64,000 nucleotides of DNA from Paracholeplasma manati (GTDB lineage Bacteria > Bacillota_I > Bacilli_A > Acholeplasmatales > UBA5453): the NCBI RefSeq assembly GCF_025742995.1, contig NZ_JAOVQM010000001.1, positions 1-64,000 on the forward strand. Direction: 5' to 3'. A model generated the notes under the pieces. That model saw only the letters and a program-made list of their open reading frames with translations. It was not told where the DNA came from and did not search any database. This document shows positions 28,896 through 36,428 of the stretch, in pieces (position 1 is the stretch's first letter; each line of letters opens with the position of its first letter). Made by a program: the position numbers and the translations under genes.

Positions 28896-29003
28896 ATTTA
28901 TGCCACTATGTTTTCCCCTGAACATCGGTTAGATAATGTTTTGCCAAAAAGTCTTTATTAAATACCTTCTCCCACAAAGAACTTAATAAATTTGACACAT
29001 TAT
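28866..29003 (-). ncRNA. predicted structured RNA upstream of the reverse transcriptase
   Basis: An extended -10 promoter (TGATATAAT; box at 29010-29015, minus strand) should start RNA near 29003. The next ~70 bases fold as nested stems: 28933-28939 with 28997-29003, 28951-28953 with 28994-28996, 28954-28961 with 28983-28990, and 28967-28970 with 28978-28981. The RNA would end at AAACCGA/TCGGTTT (28872-28895) plus a T run, about 20 bases before the reverse transcriptase ATG. It may be a dedicated non-coding RNA or an attenuator. Confidence 0.5.
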
Positions 29004-29061
29004 GGCTTGATTATATCACTTTTATTTAAGAAATATATTGTTTTCTTAATAATTATCTAAA

Positions 29062-29107
29062 ATAATAAAAAGATTCATGTCTAAACAACACGAATCTTTC
29101 ATTTTTT
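29062..29107. terminator. terminator after the first six-gene operon
   Basis: A 12-bp stem with one mismatch (29069-29080 with 29088-29099), with T-rich tails on both strands. It ends minus-strand transcription from the operon at 29108-32071 and separates it from the reverse transcriptase unit. Confidence 0.8.
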
Positions 29108-29698
29108 CTATACATATGGATAATCTTTTATTACAATACCCGCTTTTTCTTTATACAGCTCAACAATGACTTTTCTTTCATCAAACACTCTAGCTGATTT
29201 ATTAGGAATCGCTCTATCTTCAGACTTCAACATTCTACAAACACTGATACTACTGATGATATTAGATATTTTTTCATCTGTTATGTCTTCAAGTTCTATC
29301 AACTTATTCACGATAAGTTTTAGTGGAATAATATGATCATCGTGAAAGACTTCTCTAAATGAGAATTTATTATTTCTGTAAAATGTTCTTTTTGTATAGG
29401 GTAGTTTCGCATTGCCTTTATACAAGTCCAAATCAATAGCATCCCTATTTTTAATAACAACAGCGTCCTTATAAAATTGAACAAAATGCTCACCAGTTGT
29501 CAGCATTGACCATAGTTGATCCGCCTTAACCGAAACATATAGTTTATTCGCAGGTATCCACATTTGTCTTAAGGTTTGATTAAGTATATATTTGATGTTT
29601 TTCTTATCAATAGAATAATCTTGTTTGTTGCTGGATTGATGGTAACAATCGAGCAGACTTTTAATCAGTTGAATCGTCAATTCTTTTGATTTTTTCAT
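29108..29698 (-). CDS. possible HNH-like protein, last gene of operon A
   Basis: 196 residues, basic. The C-terminal half has REVFHDDHIIPLKLIV followed about 27 residues later by CRMLKSEDR, which resembles an HNH-type nuclease core (Asp-His-x-x-Pro), but the third metal ligand is not certain. The N-terminal half is unrecognised. GGAGG precedes the ATG, which overlaps the previous gene's stop by 4 bases. It is the only gene of the six with a plausible catalytic site. Confidence 0.55.
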   Translation of the reverse strand: MKKSKELTIQLIKSLLDCYHQSSNKQDYSIDKKNIKYILNQTLRQMWIPANKLYVSVKADQLWSMLTTGEHFVQFYKDAVVIKNRDAIDLDLYKGNAKLPYTKRTFYRNNKFSFREVFHDDHIIPLKLIVNKLIELEDITDEKISNIISSISVCRMLKSEDRAIPNKSARVFDERKVIVELYKEKAGIVIKDYPYV

Positions 29699-30081
29699 AC
29701 ATCCTCCGTATTTTGTTCATTCTTGATATTCCCTAGATAATCTTCCCTATCGAATGGATCCAGTTCAGATATCTCATCACCATCCATTAAGATGACTGAT
29801 AATATATTAGGTTCATTTGGATTCAGATGTTTATAAAATGTGTCTACATAGGTCATAAACCTTTCAACATCATTTTCATCAATCCAAAATGAACCTTTAC
29901 CATCGTAATCACGGGTTACTATGTCACCCTCCCAATATGTATTGAGTTCTGTGATTTCTAAGGTTAGCTGTAATACTTCAACACCTGAATCCGCTAAGAA
30001 TTGAATCATTCTACCATTGTATTCAAGTGCACTTTTATTGTTATCTTCAAATGTACCCCATCTGAATTTATTATAGCCCAT
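29695..30081 (-). CDS. small acidic unknown protein, operon A
   Basis: About 128 residues, strongly acidic (for example DGDEISELDPFDRED). No family recognised. The ATG at 30079-30081 has AAGGAG 6 bases upstream; an earlier in-frame TTG is less likely. It overlaps both neighbours. The acidity might suit a DNA mimic or an inhibitor, but nothing proves that. Confidence 0.6.
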   Translation of the reverse strand: MGYNKFRWGTFEDNNKSALEYNGRMIQFLADSGVEVLQLTLEITELNTYWEGDIVTRDYDGKGSFWIDENDVERFMTYVDTFYKHLNPNEPNILSVILMDGDEISELDPFDREDYLGNIKNEQNTEDV

Positions 30082-30580
30082 AGGATTCTCCTTCAACGGT
30101 TAATTGTGCGATTTGATTCAAATAAAACGACTTAAACCATTCTGTTTCTTCTATTATAATGTCTTTTGACCACGTCTGTACCTTGTGCACACGTGCGATT
30201 AACCATTCTAGATTATAGTGCGGATCATCTTCCATATAAAGATATACCCTATCTTTTGGATGATTGAATGCTTTAATGAGTGCTTCTCTTTGATGTATGG
30301 ATAATTCATTTGGACAACCCAACATCAGCTTTTCAATATCAGTTTCATACAATATGAACCCCCTAGGAAAATACAAATAAGGATATAACCGATATTTGTG
30401 ACTTACCATTGGATACAAATCAAGGATGGTTTGATATAGATTACGATGGCTATTGTGTTTGACTGATTTGGTGGTGGAATCAATATAGATTTCTCCGTCA
30501 ATGATAAAGAATAATCCAGAAAGATTGGAAATATCTTGATGTGATTCATGGATAAAGTGTCGAGCGGTTATTGTGCCCAT
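30071..30580 (-). CDS. unknown 169-residue protein, operon A
   Basis: Soluble mixed protein rich in Tyr and His (LYPYLYFPRGFILY), family unknown. Its ATG lies inside the end of the preceding gene (13-base overlap) without its own ribosome site, so it should depend on coupled translation. Confidence 0.6.
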   Translation of the reverse strand: MGTITARHFIHESHQDISNLSGLFFIIDGEIYIDSTTKSVKHNSHRNLYQTILDLYPMVSHKYRLYPYLYFPRGFILYETDIEKLMLGCPNELSIHQREALIKAFNHPKDRVYLYMEDDPHYNLEWLIARVHKVQTWSKDIIIEETEWFKSFYLNQIAQLTVEGESYGL

Positions 30581-30885
30581 AGTTGAACAAAATATAAATG
30601 ATCTATCGGTTTTTTCGATACACCAACCAAATAATTAGGTAAATACTTAGCCTTTTTAGTCAAGATATCTAATAGTGGTTTGATTTCATGGATACGAATG
30701 GTTTCTTGATAATGTATGTCTAATTGATAAGTCTCATAGTCCAACTGAATTAATGACTTTAACATCACCTTTAATTCATTCAGGCTATTTGTAGATACTG
30801 TGATCTTGAATGGTGCATTGTTAAAGTCTTCATAGTCACTGGGTCTTAAAGGTATGTCTAGTAGTTCTTCGGTTTTTGTTGTCAT
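30568..30885 (-). CDS. unknown ~105-residue protein, operon A
   Basis: Begins MTTKTEELLDIPL and contains a helical segment NSLNELKVMLKSLIQ. No family recognised. I prefer the ATG at 30883-30885, 5-6 bases after GGAGG, because the earlier ATG at 30897 overlaps the ribosome site itself. It follows the preceding gene by a few bases. Confidence 0.6.
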   Translation of the reverse strand: MTTKTEELLDIPLRPSDYEDFNNAPFKITVSTNSLNELKVMLKSLIQLDYETYQLDIHYQETIRIHEIKPLLDILTKKAKYLPNYLVGVSKKPIDHLYFVQLWAQ

Positions 30886-30899
30886 GATATCCTCCATGG

Positions 30900-31334
30900 T
30901 TAATAATTAGGGTGTCTTTCACTAAATTCACTAATTAGATTTGTAATATCCAAATCTACGGGTTTATTAAGTCGAATGGTCTTAATACCAACCCCTCGAT
31001 AACGTACGATATCACGTCGTTCTTTCATCCTTTGTTCAATGGTGTCGATGTGGTTTTGTAGATATGATTCACCTTGAGTCATGAGTTGAACCAAGACATA
31101 ACGATTATGGTCTATGGTGTTAATAGATACGATTTTACCCAAAATGTGTGGGGCACCTGTAAAGAAACAGTATTCAGGTACTTCACCATGATTCACTTTA
31201 AACAACAGGTATAAAACCACATTGTTTGTAAACGTCATGCCATTATCCGTTCTGGTGAAGTCAGGTAATGGGATGACTTGGTTGATGGTATAGCTGATTT
31301 GTGTTGCTTGATTGATTGGAATGTTGACTTTCAT
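30900..31334 (-). CDS. unknown 144-residue protein, operon A
   Basis: Starts with a beta-rich half (MKVNIPINQATQISYTIN) and ends with a short helix. No family recognised. The ATG overlaps the stop of the zinc-ribbon gene (ATGA), with GAGGG about 9 bases upstream. Confidence 0.6.
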   Translation of the reverse strand: MKVNIPINQATQISYTINQVIPLPDFTRTDNGMTFTNNVVLYLLFKVNHGEVPEYCFFTGAPHILGKIVSINTIDHNRYVLVQLMTQGESYLQNHIDTIEQRMKERRDIVRYRGVGIKTIRLNKPVDLDITNLISEFSERHPNY

Positions 31335-32071
31335 ATCAGATTACCCTCTTTATTGTTGGCTAATTTTTGCCCACAAAACATACAATATGTTTGATGTTGA
31401 TACGATAATTCATTTTTACAAGATGGACATATGATTCGATGATCGTTACCGTTGAAAGCTGCACTTGGTTTCAGTGGTCTTTCTTTTTTAATTAAACGGT
31501 TGAGCGTTTGATAACTCTTCATCGCGATTTCTTTATCTTGAGCGATATTAAACAATCGATTGAGTGCTTTTTGATAAATACTCATGATTTCATAATCCAT
31601 CCTCATATCGGGATGATTGAGTTTTTCTTTTAAACGCTTTCTTGCGAGTAAGAACCTGCCTTCAAAGATATGAATCATCCATTCAGAGATATCACTCATA
31701 GCCATATAAAATATCGCAACCAATAATTCATGTAGGCTCAGTGATTCATCTAAATCTATGATTTTATCCATGAGTTCTACATCAAACTCGAACACATCGA
31801 CACGAAAACCACTCTCATAAAACAATCTCATTAAGGTTTTTTTTAAATCCATCAAGGAGTCTTGGAAGACATATTCTTTTAGTTCTAGTAATTTAAATTC
31901 TGATTCATTCAAAATCTGAAATGGTTGATTTAATAGCATTAAACTGTAATCAATTTGATTAGTTTGATATACCTCATGAATCTTAATTAAATCCTGTTCA
32001 TGAGCGCTAATGGTACTACAGACTGTTTCATACAACATCCTTAATGTAATACCTCTAGCAGATGTCTTCAT
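31331..32071 (-). CDS. helical protein with C-terminal zinc ribbon, first gene of operon A
   Basis: About 246 residues. The body is helical; the C-terminus has two CxxC knuckles (ICPSCKN and YCMFCGQKLA), a zinc ribbon as in nucleic-acid-binding or regulatory proteins. I take the ATG at 32069-32071 with AGGAG 10 bases upstream. It heads a chain of six genes with overlaps or gaps under 15 bases, and is divergent from the WYL-like gene at 32332. Confidence 0.65.
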   Translation of the reverse strand: MKTSARGITLRMLYETVCSTISAHEQDLIKIHEVYQTNQIDYSLMLLNQPFQILNESEFKLLELKEYVFQDSLMDLKKTLMRLFYESGFRVDVFEFDVELMDKIIDLDESLSLHELLVAIFYMAMSDISEWMIHIFEGRFLLARKRLKEKLNHPDMRMDYEIMSIYQKALNRLFNIAQDKEIAMKSYQTLNRLIKKERPLKPSAAFNGNDHRIICPSCKNELSYQHQTYCMFCGQKLANNKEGNLI

Positions 32072-32331
32072 CTTTTTAGTTCTCCTAATCATGGAAATTC
32101 AACAATACTACAAGATTGGTAATCAAAATATGAATCATTAATTGGTATAATATTAACAGACTAATATCGAGAATTGCCACTCTATCTCTATTATAATGGT
32201 TTTGACAATCCATAAATAGAGGGCAATCCAATCATTTAATAGTACTACATGACTAGACGGCTTTAACCCATAATAAAGCCATTTCGTTATCTTAAAATAG
32301 GATATTTGTACTACATTTAGGAGGTTTTCTC
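32072..32331. promoter_or_regulatory. divergent promoter region between operon A and the WYL-like gene
   Basis: About 240 AT-rich bases. A TATAAT lies near 32190 and TTGACA near 32212, but no box pair has ideal spacing. AGACTAATATCGAGAATTG (32158-32176) resembles a 16-mer present twice inside the WYL-like gene. A strong TTTAGGAGG precedes the ATG at 32332. This is the likely control point of the block. Confidence 0.4.
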
Positions 32332-33156
32332 ATGCAAGAAACACTTTTCGTCGACCCAATCAAAGTACCATTAGACATTAAAACCAGTCAAACACTTAAA
32401 GAAGATGCAGATTTTTTTCACATTGGTTCTGTCCATCAATTTAGTAAACTTGTCATTAAGAAATCATATAAATACTTTTTGTCAAGATTGGCTGATAAAG
32501 ATAAAAAACTCAAAAAAGAACTCAAAAAGATTATATTTGATGAACGCGTATTAGATGAGGTTTTAAAAGTATCTAAGAAGGTATACTTATCCTTTGAAGA
32601 TACCCCTGAAATCAAACACAAAAAGGAAAGTATCACTTTACGTATCAATCAAGATGAGATCTTAGAGTTTTCCAGCATTTTCCGTATATTCAAATCGGCG
32701 GGTTTAGAAGATGTGAATGGATTTACTGCTTTCTTAAGAATCCTATTATACCAGTATACGAGACTATCGAGAATTGAGCGAGAACGTATGTTGTTTTCAA
32801 GTCAATATGATACGATTAAAAACGCAATTGATAAGAAGGCTATATTACACCTGCAATTGCGTGATCAAGGTTTATTATCTATCCATCCTTATAAAATAAT
32901 AAGATTTGGTGATGAATGTCATTTCTTAATTGGAGATGGTCACCTGACTATGGATACTTTATCGATAAGACTATCGAGAATTGTTCAATTATCATTAGAT
33001 GATTCACAACTTTTCGAATCCATGAGTTCGAATACAACCGATTTGGTTCATCAATTCGAATCCTCATCATTCCAATATTCATCGTTAGGTTCACAATTGG
33101 ACAGCAATCAAATACTCGAAACATTACTTCTATTACAGTCGTTCACAGCTATATAA
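32332..33156 (+). CDS. WYL-domain-like regulator (short form)
   Basis: 274 residues. A helical N-terminal region precedes a stretch that matches the protein at 34201: LLYQYTRLSRIERERMLF here against IILESYASLDREQRERIIF there. A WYL-like fold follows (LLSIHPYKIIRFGDECHFLI, then RLSRIVQL). The C-terminal WCX part of the longer relative is missing. WYL proteins sense nucleotide ligands and often repress defence operons. It is the only plus-strand gene in the block. Confidence 0.65.
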   Translation: MQETLFVDPIKVPLDIKTSQTLKEDADFFHIGSVHQFSKLVIKKSYKYFLSRLADKDKKLKKELKKIIFDERVLDEVLKVSKKVYLSFEDTPEIKHKKESITLRINQDEILEFSSIFRIFKSAGLEDVNGFTAFLRILLYQYTRLSRIERERMLFSSQYDTIKNAIDKKAILHLQLRDQGLLSIHPYKIIRFGDECHFLIGDGHLTMDTLSIRLSRIVQLSLDDSQLFESMSSNTTDLVHQFESSSFQYSSLGSQLDSNQILETLLLLQSFTAI

Positions 33157-33159
33157 ATT

Positions 33160-33196
33160 AAAACCAGAAAATCGATAGCAGATTTTCTGGTTTTTA
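33160..33196 (+). terminator. terminator after the WYL-like gene
   Basis: A perfect 14-bp stem (33160-33173 with 33181-33194) followed by T residues. Confidence 0.92.
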
Positions 33197-33343
33197 AATG
33201 AGTATTATGAGACATTTGCTATCGGTAATAAAAATCAAAAAGGCATTTTCGATGTATTTGTATCCATAGCTCGAGATAATAATATATGCTCCAGTACACA
33301 TAGATACTTGTAAAAAGTTCAAACTAATATGTCCATTGTGCTT

Positions 33344-33634
33344 TTATTCAATCATTTCGACTGTTAATTCAATATGTAAGTCACTTCTATCTTCTATAAT
33401 ACAAATTTGATCAATGCTATTGATTAATAATTTAATTGTATCGCCTGCATGTGTTTCAAAAATCGTTGATCTCGCTAAAATTAAGTTATTGCTTTTTATA
33501 ATACTACTCGCTTTTGCATAATAATCTTTTTTTACTTGATATGTCACACCTTCGTGAACACTACCTTGTTCTACAGTTATTTTAAAAATTAAACCCTTAT
33601 TAAACTCGGTTTTAAATAGTATGGCATTGCTCAT
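33344..33634 (-). CDS. unknown 96-residue protein, operon B
   Basis: Predicted beta-rich (ILFKTEFNKGLIFKITVEQG, later LHIELTVEMIE). No family recognised. A strong AAGGAG precedes the ATG. It is the last gene of operon B; no terminator is obvious downstream. Confidence 0.6.
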   Translation of the reverse strand: MSNAILFKTEFNKGLIFKITVEQGSVHEGVTYQVKKDYYAKASSIIKSNNLILARSTIFETHAGDTIKLLINSIDQICIIEDRSDLHIELTVEMIE

Positions 33635-33650
33635 ATTTTTCTCCTTGTTT

Positions 33651-33932
33651 TCACTGAATCCATAGAGTCATGGTTTTCTTTTGTCCACGATAACTATTAT
33701 TGTATGATGTTATCCCACTTTGATTGTCGAGTTCGATCTCTAAATCAAAGTTGTTGATGTCACATTCCAAGTATTCTTTAGGAAAATCCTCAGGTCGATG
33801 AACCAGTAACGTTAGATTATCCTTGATTAGCTTATAGATCATGGTGTCGTAATAATATGATTTATTCTTACCTTCTTTTTTAAGATAAGCATGGTATTTA
33901 GAAAAATTGGTTTCGATATTTTTTAGTTTCAT
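33651..33932 (-). CDS. unknown 93-residue protein, operon B
   Basis: Lysine-rich N-terminus (KLKNIETNFSKYHAYLKKEG) and an acidic middle. Family unknown. AGAGGA precedes the ATG. Spacing to both neighbours is about 16-21 bases. Confidence 0.6.
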   Translation of the reverse strand: MKLKNIETNFSKYHAYLKKEGKNKSYYYDTMIYKLIKDNLTLLVHRPEDFPKEYLECDINNFDLEIELDNQSGITSYNNSYRGQKKTMTLWIQ

Positions 33933-33953
33933 TGTTTTTATCCTCTTCTGTTT

Positions 33954-34199
33954 TTATAAGTTTTCTGGTGGGTATTCATCATAATCCCAATACGGTCCCA
34001 TATCGTACTCAGCATCCCCTTTATAGCGTTCTTCATACGTTGGATTATATCGACTTGGTTTAGATTCGAAATCACTGATGTAGGTGTTAGTGGTTGGACT
34101 GGTAGACTGACTACCAGACCAACAACTATAACATAAGTAATGGTGGCTTGGTCGATGTGATATATCCTCACCACAGTGTTGACAACGTCTTTTTTTCAT
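33954..34199 (-). CDS. small zinc-ribbon protein, operon B
   Basis: 81 residues: two knuckles near the N-terminus (RCQHCGED and YLCYSCW), then an acidic, Tyr-rich tail. The cysteines show this frame is real rather than the competing frame at 33938-34174. It begins one base after the WYL/WCX gene ends, so it is coupled. Probably a partner or cofactor of that regulator. Confidence 0.65.
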   Translation of the reverse strand: MKKRRCQHCGEDISHRPSHHYLCYSCWSGSQSTSPTTNTYISDFESKPSRYNPTYEERYKGDAEYDMGPYWDYDEYPPENL

Positions 34200-34200
34200 A

Positions 34201-35304
34201 TTAAACAGTTGTTTTTTGATCTAACTTCGCATAAGCATCAAAGGATGCTTTGTACAATAATTTGAAACGTCTTCTCGCATCTACAGGACTCAAGATTTGG
34301 GCTTGTGAGCCAAACTTAAATAGATGCATGAACATGGCAGTTTCATTGGTTTTGAAGGTATAGGTGTATTTATTATTTGGATCTTGAATACCGATGATTG
34401 GCAATCGATCTTCTTCATACATGAATCGTCTTAAACCTAGACTGGTGAACTTCACAGTGAAGACTTCATCTGGTTGATTAGACTTGGTTTCTCGTTCTTC
34501 AAACAGCTGTTGAATCACACCTGTAAAGTCGTGATATTCATATTTTTCTTTAGTGCCTTTGAGTTCACGCTTGGACAATTCTTTGATGGTGATGTTTCCA
34601 AGCATCTTTCCATTATGATCTTCATATTCACTATATAGCAGTTCAAGGCTTTGTTGGATTTTTGGCTTATGGATTGCCATCGGTTCAATCTTGATATAAG
34701 TATCTTTATCTTTATATCGAACAACGAGGTAATGCTGGATTGCATTCTCTAAAATCTGGATGGTATCTTTAAAAATGATGCGTTCTCTTTGTTCTCGGTC
34801 TAAGGATGCGTAAGACTCCAATATGATTTTGATGAAGAAGGAAATGCCTGCATTTCTTGGGGCGTACATATTGAAGTATTTCGCATCTTCTACACTCAAC
34901 AATAAGGACGCATTTTCTTTATTCAGCTTCAATTTAAATTGATGATCGTTTGGGTATTTGTTTGAGTATTCATAAATCATTGTTTTCATGATTTCATTCG
35001 AGAATTCATCGATGATCAATTTAGAAAGCTTATTGTAAAAGTTTTCTTGATTCAATGCTTTCTTTTGAGCACTGTCAGTCGCTCTTTCAATGGCTTTAAG
35101 TTGTTTGAGGGCTGAAGCTCTTGAAAGTGGGAAATCATCCAAATGGTTTTTGATGATGGTATTCATGAACCCACTACGGTTGGTGAGTTCATAGTCATCA
35201 TGAAATTTGATCATGTCAGCTTCAATGATGTTCATTGCATGAGCAGATAAATTGATGTGTAATCTGTATTCTTCATTCAGTGTGAAGGTATCTTTTTCTT
35301 TCAT
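34201..35304 (-). CDS. WYL/WCX-domain regulator (long form), operon B
   Basis: 367 residues. The N-terminal part resembles ribbon or helix DNA-binding regulators. A WYL-like domain lies near residues 200-300, and the C-terminus LFKFGSQAQILSPVDARRRF fits the WCX module. It is a paralogue of the protein at 32332, sharing the RERIIF region, and 93 residues longer. GAGG precedes the ATG. It sits inside the operon it may control. Confidence 0.7.
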   Translation of the reverse strand: MKEKDTFTLNEEYRLHINLSAHAMNIIEADMIKFHDDYELTNRSGFMNTIIKNHLDDFPLSRASALKQLKAIERATDSAQKKALNQENFYNKLSKLIIDEFSNEIMKTMIYEYSNKYPNDHQFKLKLNKENASLLLSVEDAKYFNMYAPRNAGISFFIKIILESYASLDREQRERIIFKDTIQILENAIQHYLVVRYKDKDTYIKIEPMAIHKPKIQQSLELLYSEYEDHNGKMLGNITIKELSKRELKGTKEKYEYHDFTGVIQQLFEERETKSNQPDEVFTVKFTSLGLRRFMYEEDRLPIIGIQDPNNKYTYTFKTNETAMFMHLFKFGSQAQILSPVDARRRFKLLYKASFDAYAKLDQKTTV

Positions 35305-35319
35305 ATATGTGCCTCGTTT

Positions 35320-35787
35320 CTATGCTTCATCGATGTCGACATACAAGCCGACTGTATTCTCATCTGATTCACTGGATCCAATCAGGAATATGACCTCTGA
35401 TCCGCCTTTAATCGCGTCTAGCTTACGGATGAGGGTTATGAATGGTACATTTTCCGATGATTCAAAATCAACAATCATCTCAGTGTTTGTATCTACTGAT
35501 AAAACTAAATGATGATTAGGCAATATTTTAGGTGCTTCAACACCGGTTTCTTCGAGAAAGAATTCATATATCTCATCTTCATAAGAGCGTTTTTGTGCTT
35601 GTTGTTCGTTCCATTCAGCTTCTAAGACTTTGTCTATATGGATGATATCCGATTCGCTATAGACAAGTGCGAACTCTTTGTTTTTGTCATAAGCCACTTT
35701 GGTTGCTTGATCGATGATGGGTTGGTTTGCTTTATTGATGTAATACACACGAGCGGTAGGGCTGGTAAACTTTGATCTGTCTTTCAT
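35320..35787 (-). CDS. unknown acidic 155-residue protein, operon B
   Basis: N-terminus basic (MKDRSKFTSPTARVYYINK), the rest acidic. No recognised family. AAGGAG precedes the ATG; it lies 11 bases after the first gene of the operon. Confidence 0.6.
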   Translation of the reverse strand: MKDRSKFTSPTARVYYINKANQPIIDQATKVAYDKNKEFALVYSESDIIHIDKVLEAEWNEQQAQKRSYEDEIYEFFLEETGVEAPKILPNHHLVLSVDTNTEMIVDFESSENVPFITLIRKLDAIKGGSEVIFLIGSSESDENTVGLYVDIDEA

Positions 35788-35798
35788 GGTTTTCTCCT

Positions 35799-36194
35799 TT
35801 AATTTAGTGAATAACTATTTTGTTGTTTGACTTTGTCCATGTAGTGATACATGGCACCCAATGTCGTTTTTCTCAGTAATTCTTTGATTTTCTTTTGAAT
35901 GACTTTTTCGATGTATCTTTTGGATTCATGATTTAAATCTTCGTTTGGTTTAATCAAGATGTCTTCAAAGTTTTTTGATTCAGAATGTATTAACGCATTG
36001 TAATGGTCACTGATTCGAATGATCTTTGTATGGGTCTTTCCATATAAGCTCATCATCAAGTAGATGTATAGGGATTGGGATCTGGTTGATCTTTTCACAC
36101 TATACTCAATGTTTTGAATGCCTGAAATGGCTTTACTCAATTGAAGTTTGTGGATGTAAGTCTGAATGTATTGATCTAGATTCGATAATGTCAT
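35799..36194 (-). CDS. unknown helical protein, first gene of operon B
   Basis: About 131 residues, basic and helical (for example YIEKVIQKKIKELLRK). Family unknown. The ATG at 36192-36194 is favoured by AGAGGTG 6 bases upstream; the earlier ATG at 36242 lacks a well-placed site. It heads operon B, whose promoter should lie in the AT-rich 36243-36385 stretch. Confidence 0.6.
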   Translation of the reverse strand: MTLSNLDQYIQTYIHKLQLSKAISGIQNIEYSVKRSTRSQSLYIYLMMSLYGKTHTKIIRISDHYNALIHSESKNFEDILIKPNEDLNHESKRYIEKVIQKKIKELLRKTTLGAMYHYMDKVKQQNSYSLN

Positions 36195-36385
36195 TTTGTT
36201 CACCTCTTGACGTAATTGGTAATCTTTATAATGGATGGCCATCCCTTACATCTTCATTATCGCATATTGATTTTATGATTATTAGAGGTGTGTAAAAATA
36301 TTTTAAAGTTCATATTAAGAGCCATTTTTAAATCTTTATATGTCTTTTTTGTTCATACTTTATGTATATTATATACCTTTTAAAA

Positions 36386-36410
36386 CGAAAAAACTTCCGT
36401 TTGGAAGTTC
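36386..36410 (-). terminator. terminator after the NERD gene
   Basis: A 7-bp stem AACTTCC/GGAAGTT (36392-36398, 36403-36409) with a 4-base loop, followed on the minus strand by six T. Confidence 0.88.
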
Positions 36411-36428
36411 TTTGTTGATTTAAAAGCA

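Noticed and set aside
26199-29015. Retron or group II intron
   Set aside because: The RT carries a nitrilase domain rather than an intron maturase domain, and the upstream RNA is not flanked by the inverted repeats expected of an msr-msd.
33938-34174. Alternative 78-codon frame overlapping the zinc-ribbon gene
   Set aside because: The frame at 33954-34199 has paired CxxC motifs and abuts the preceding gene.
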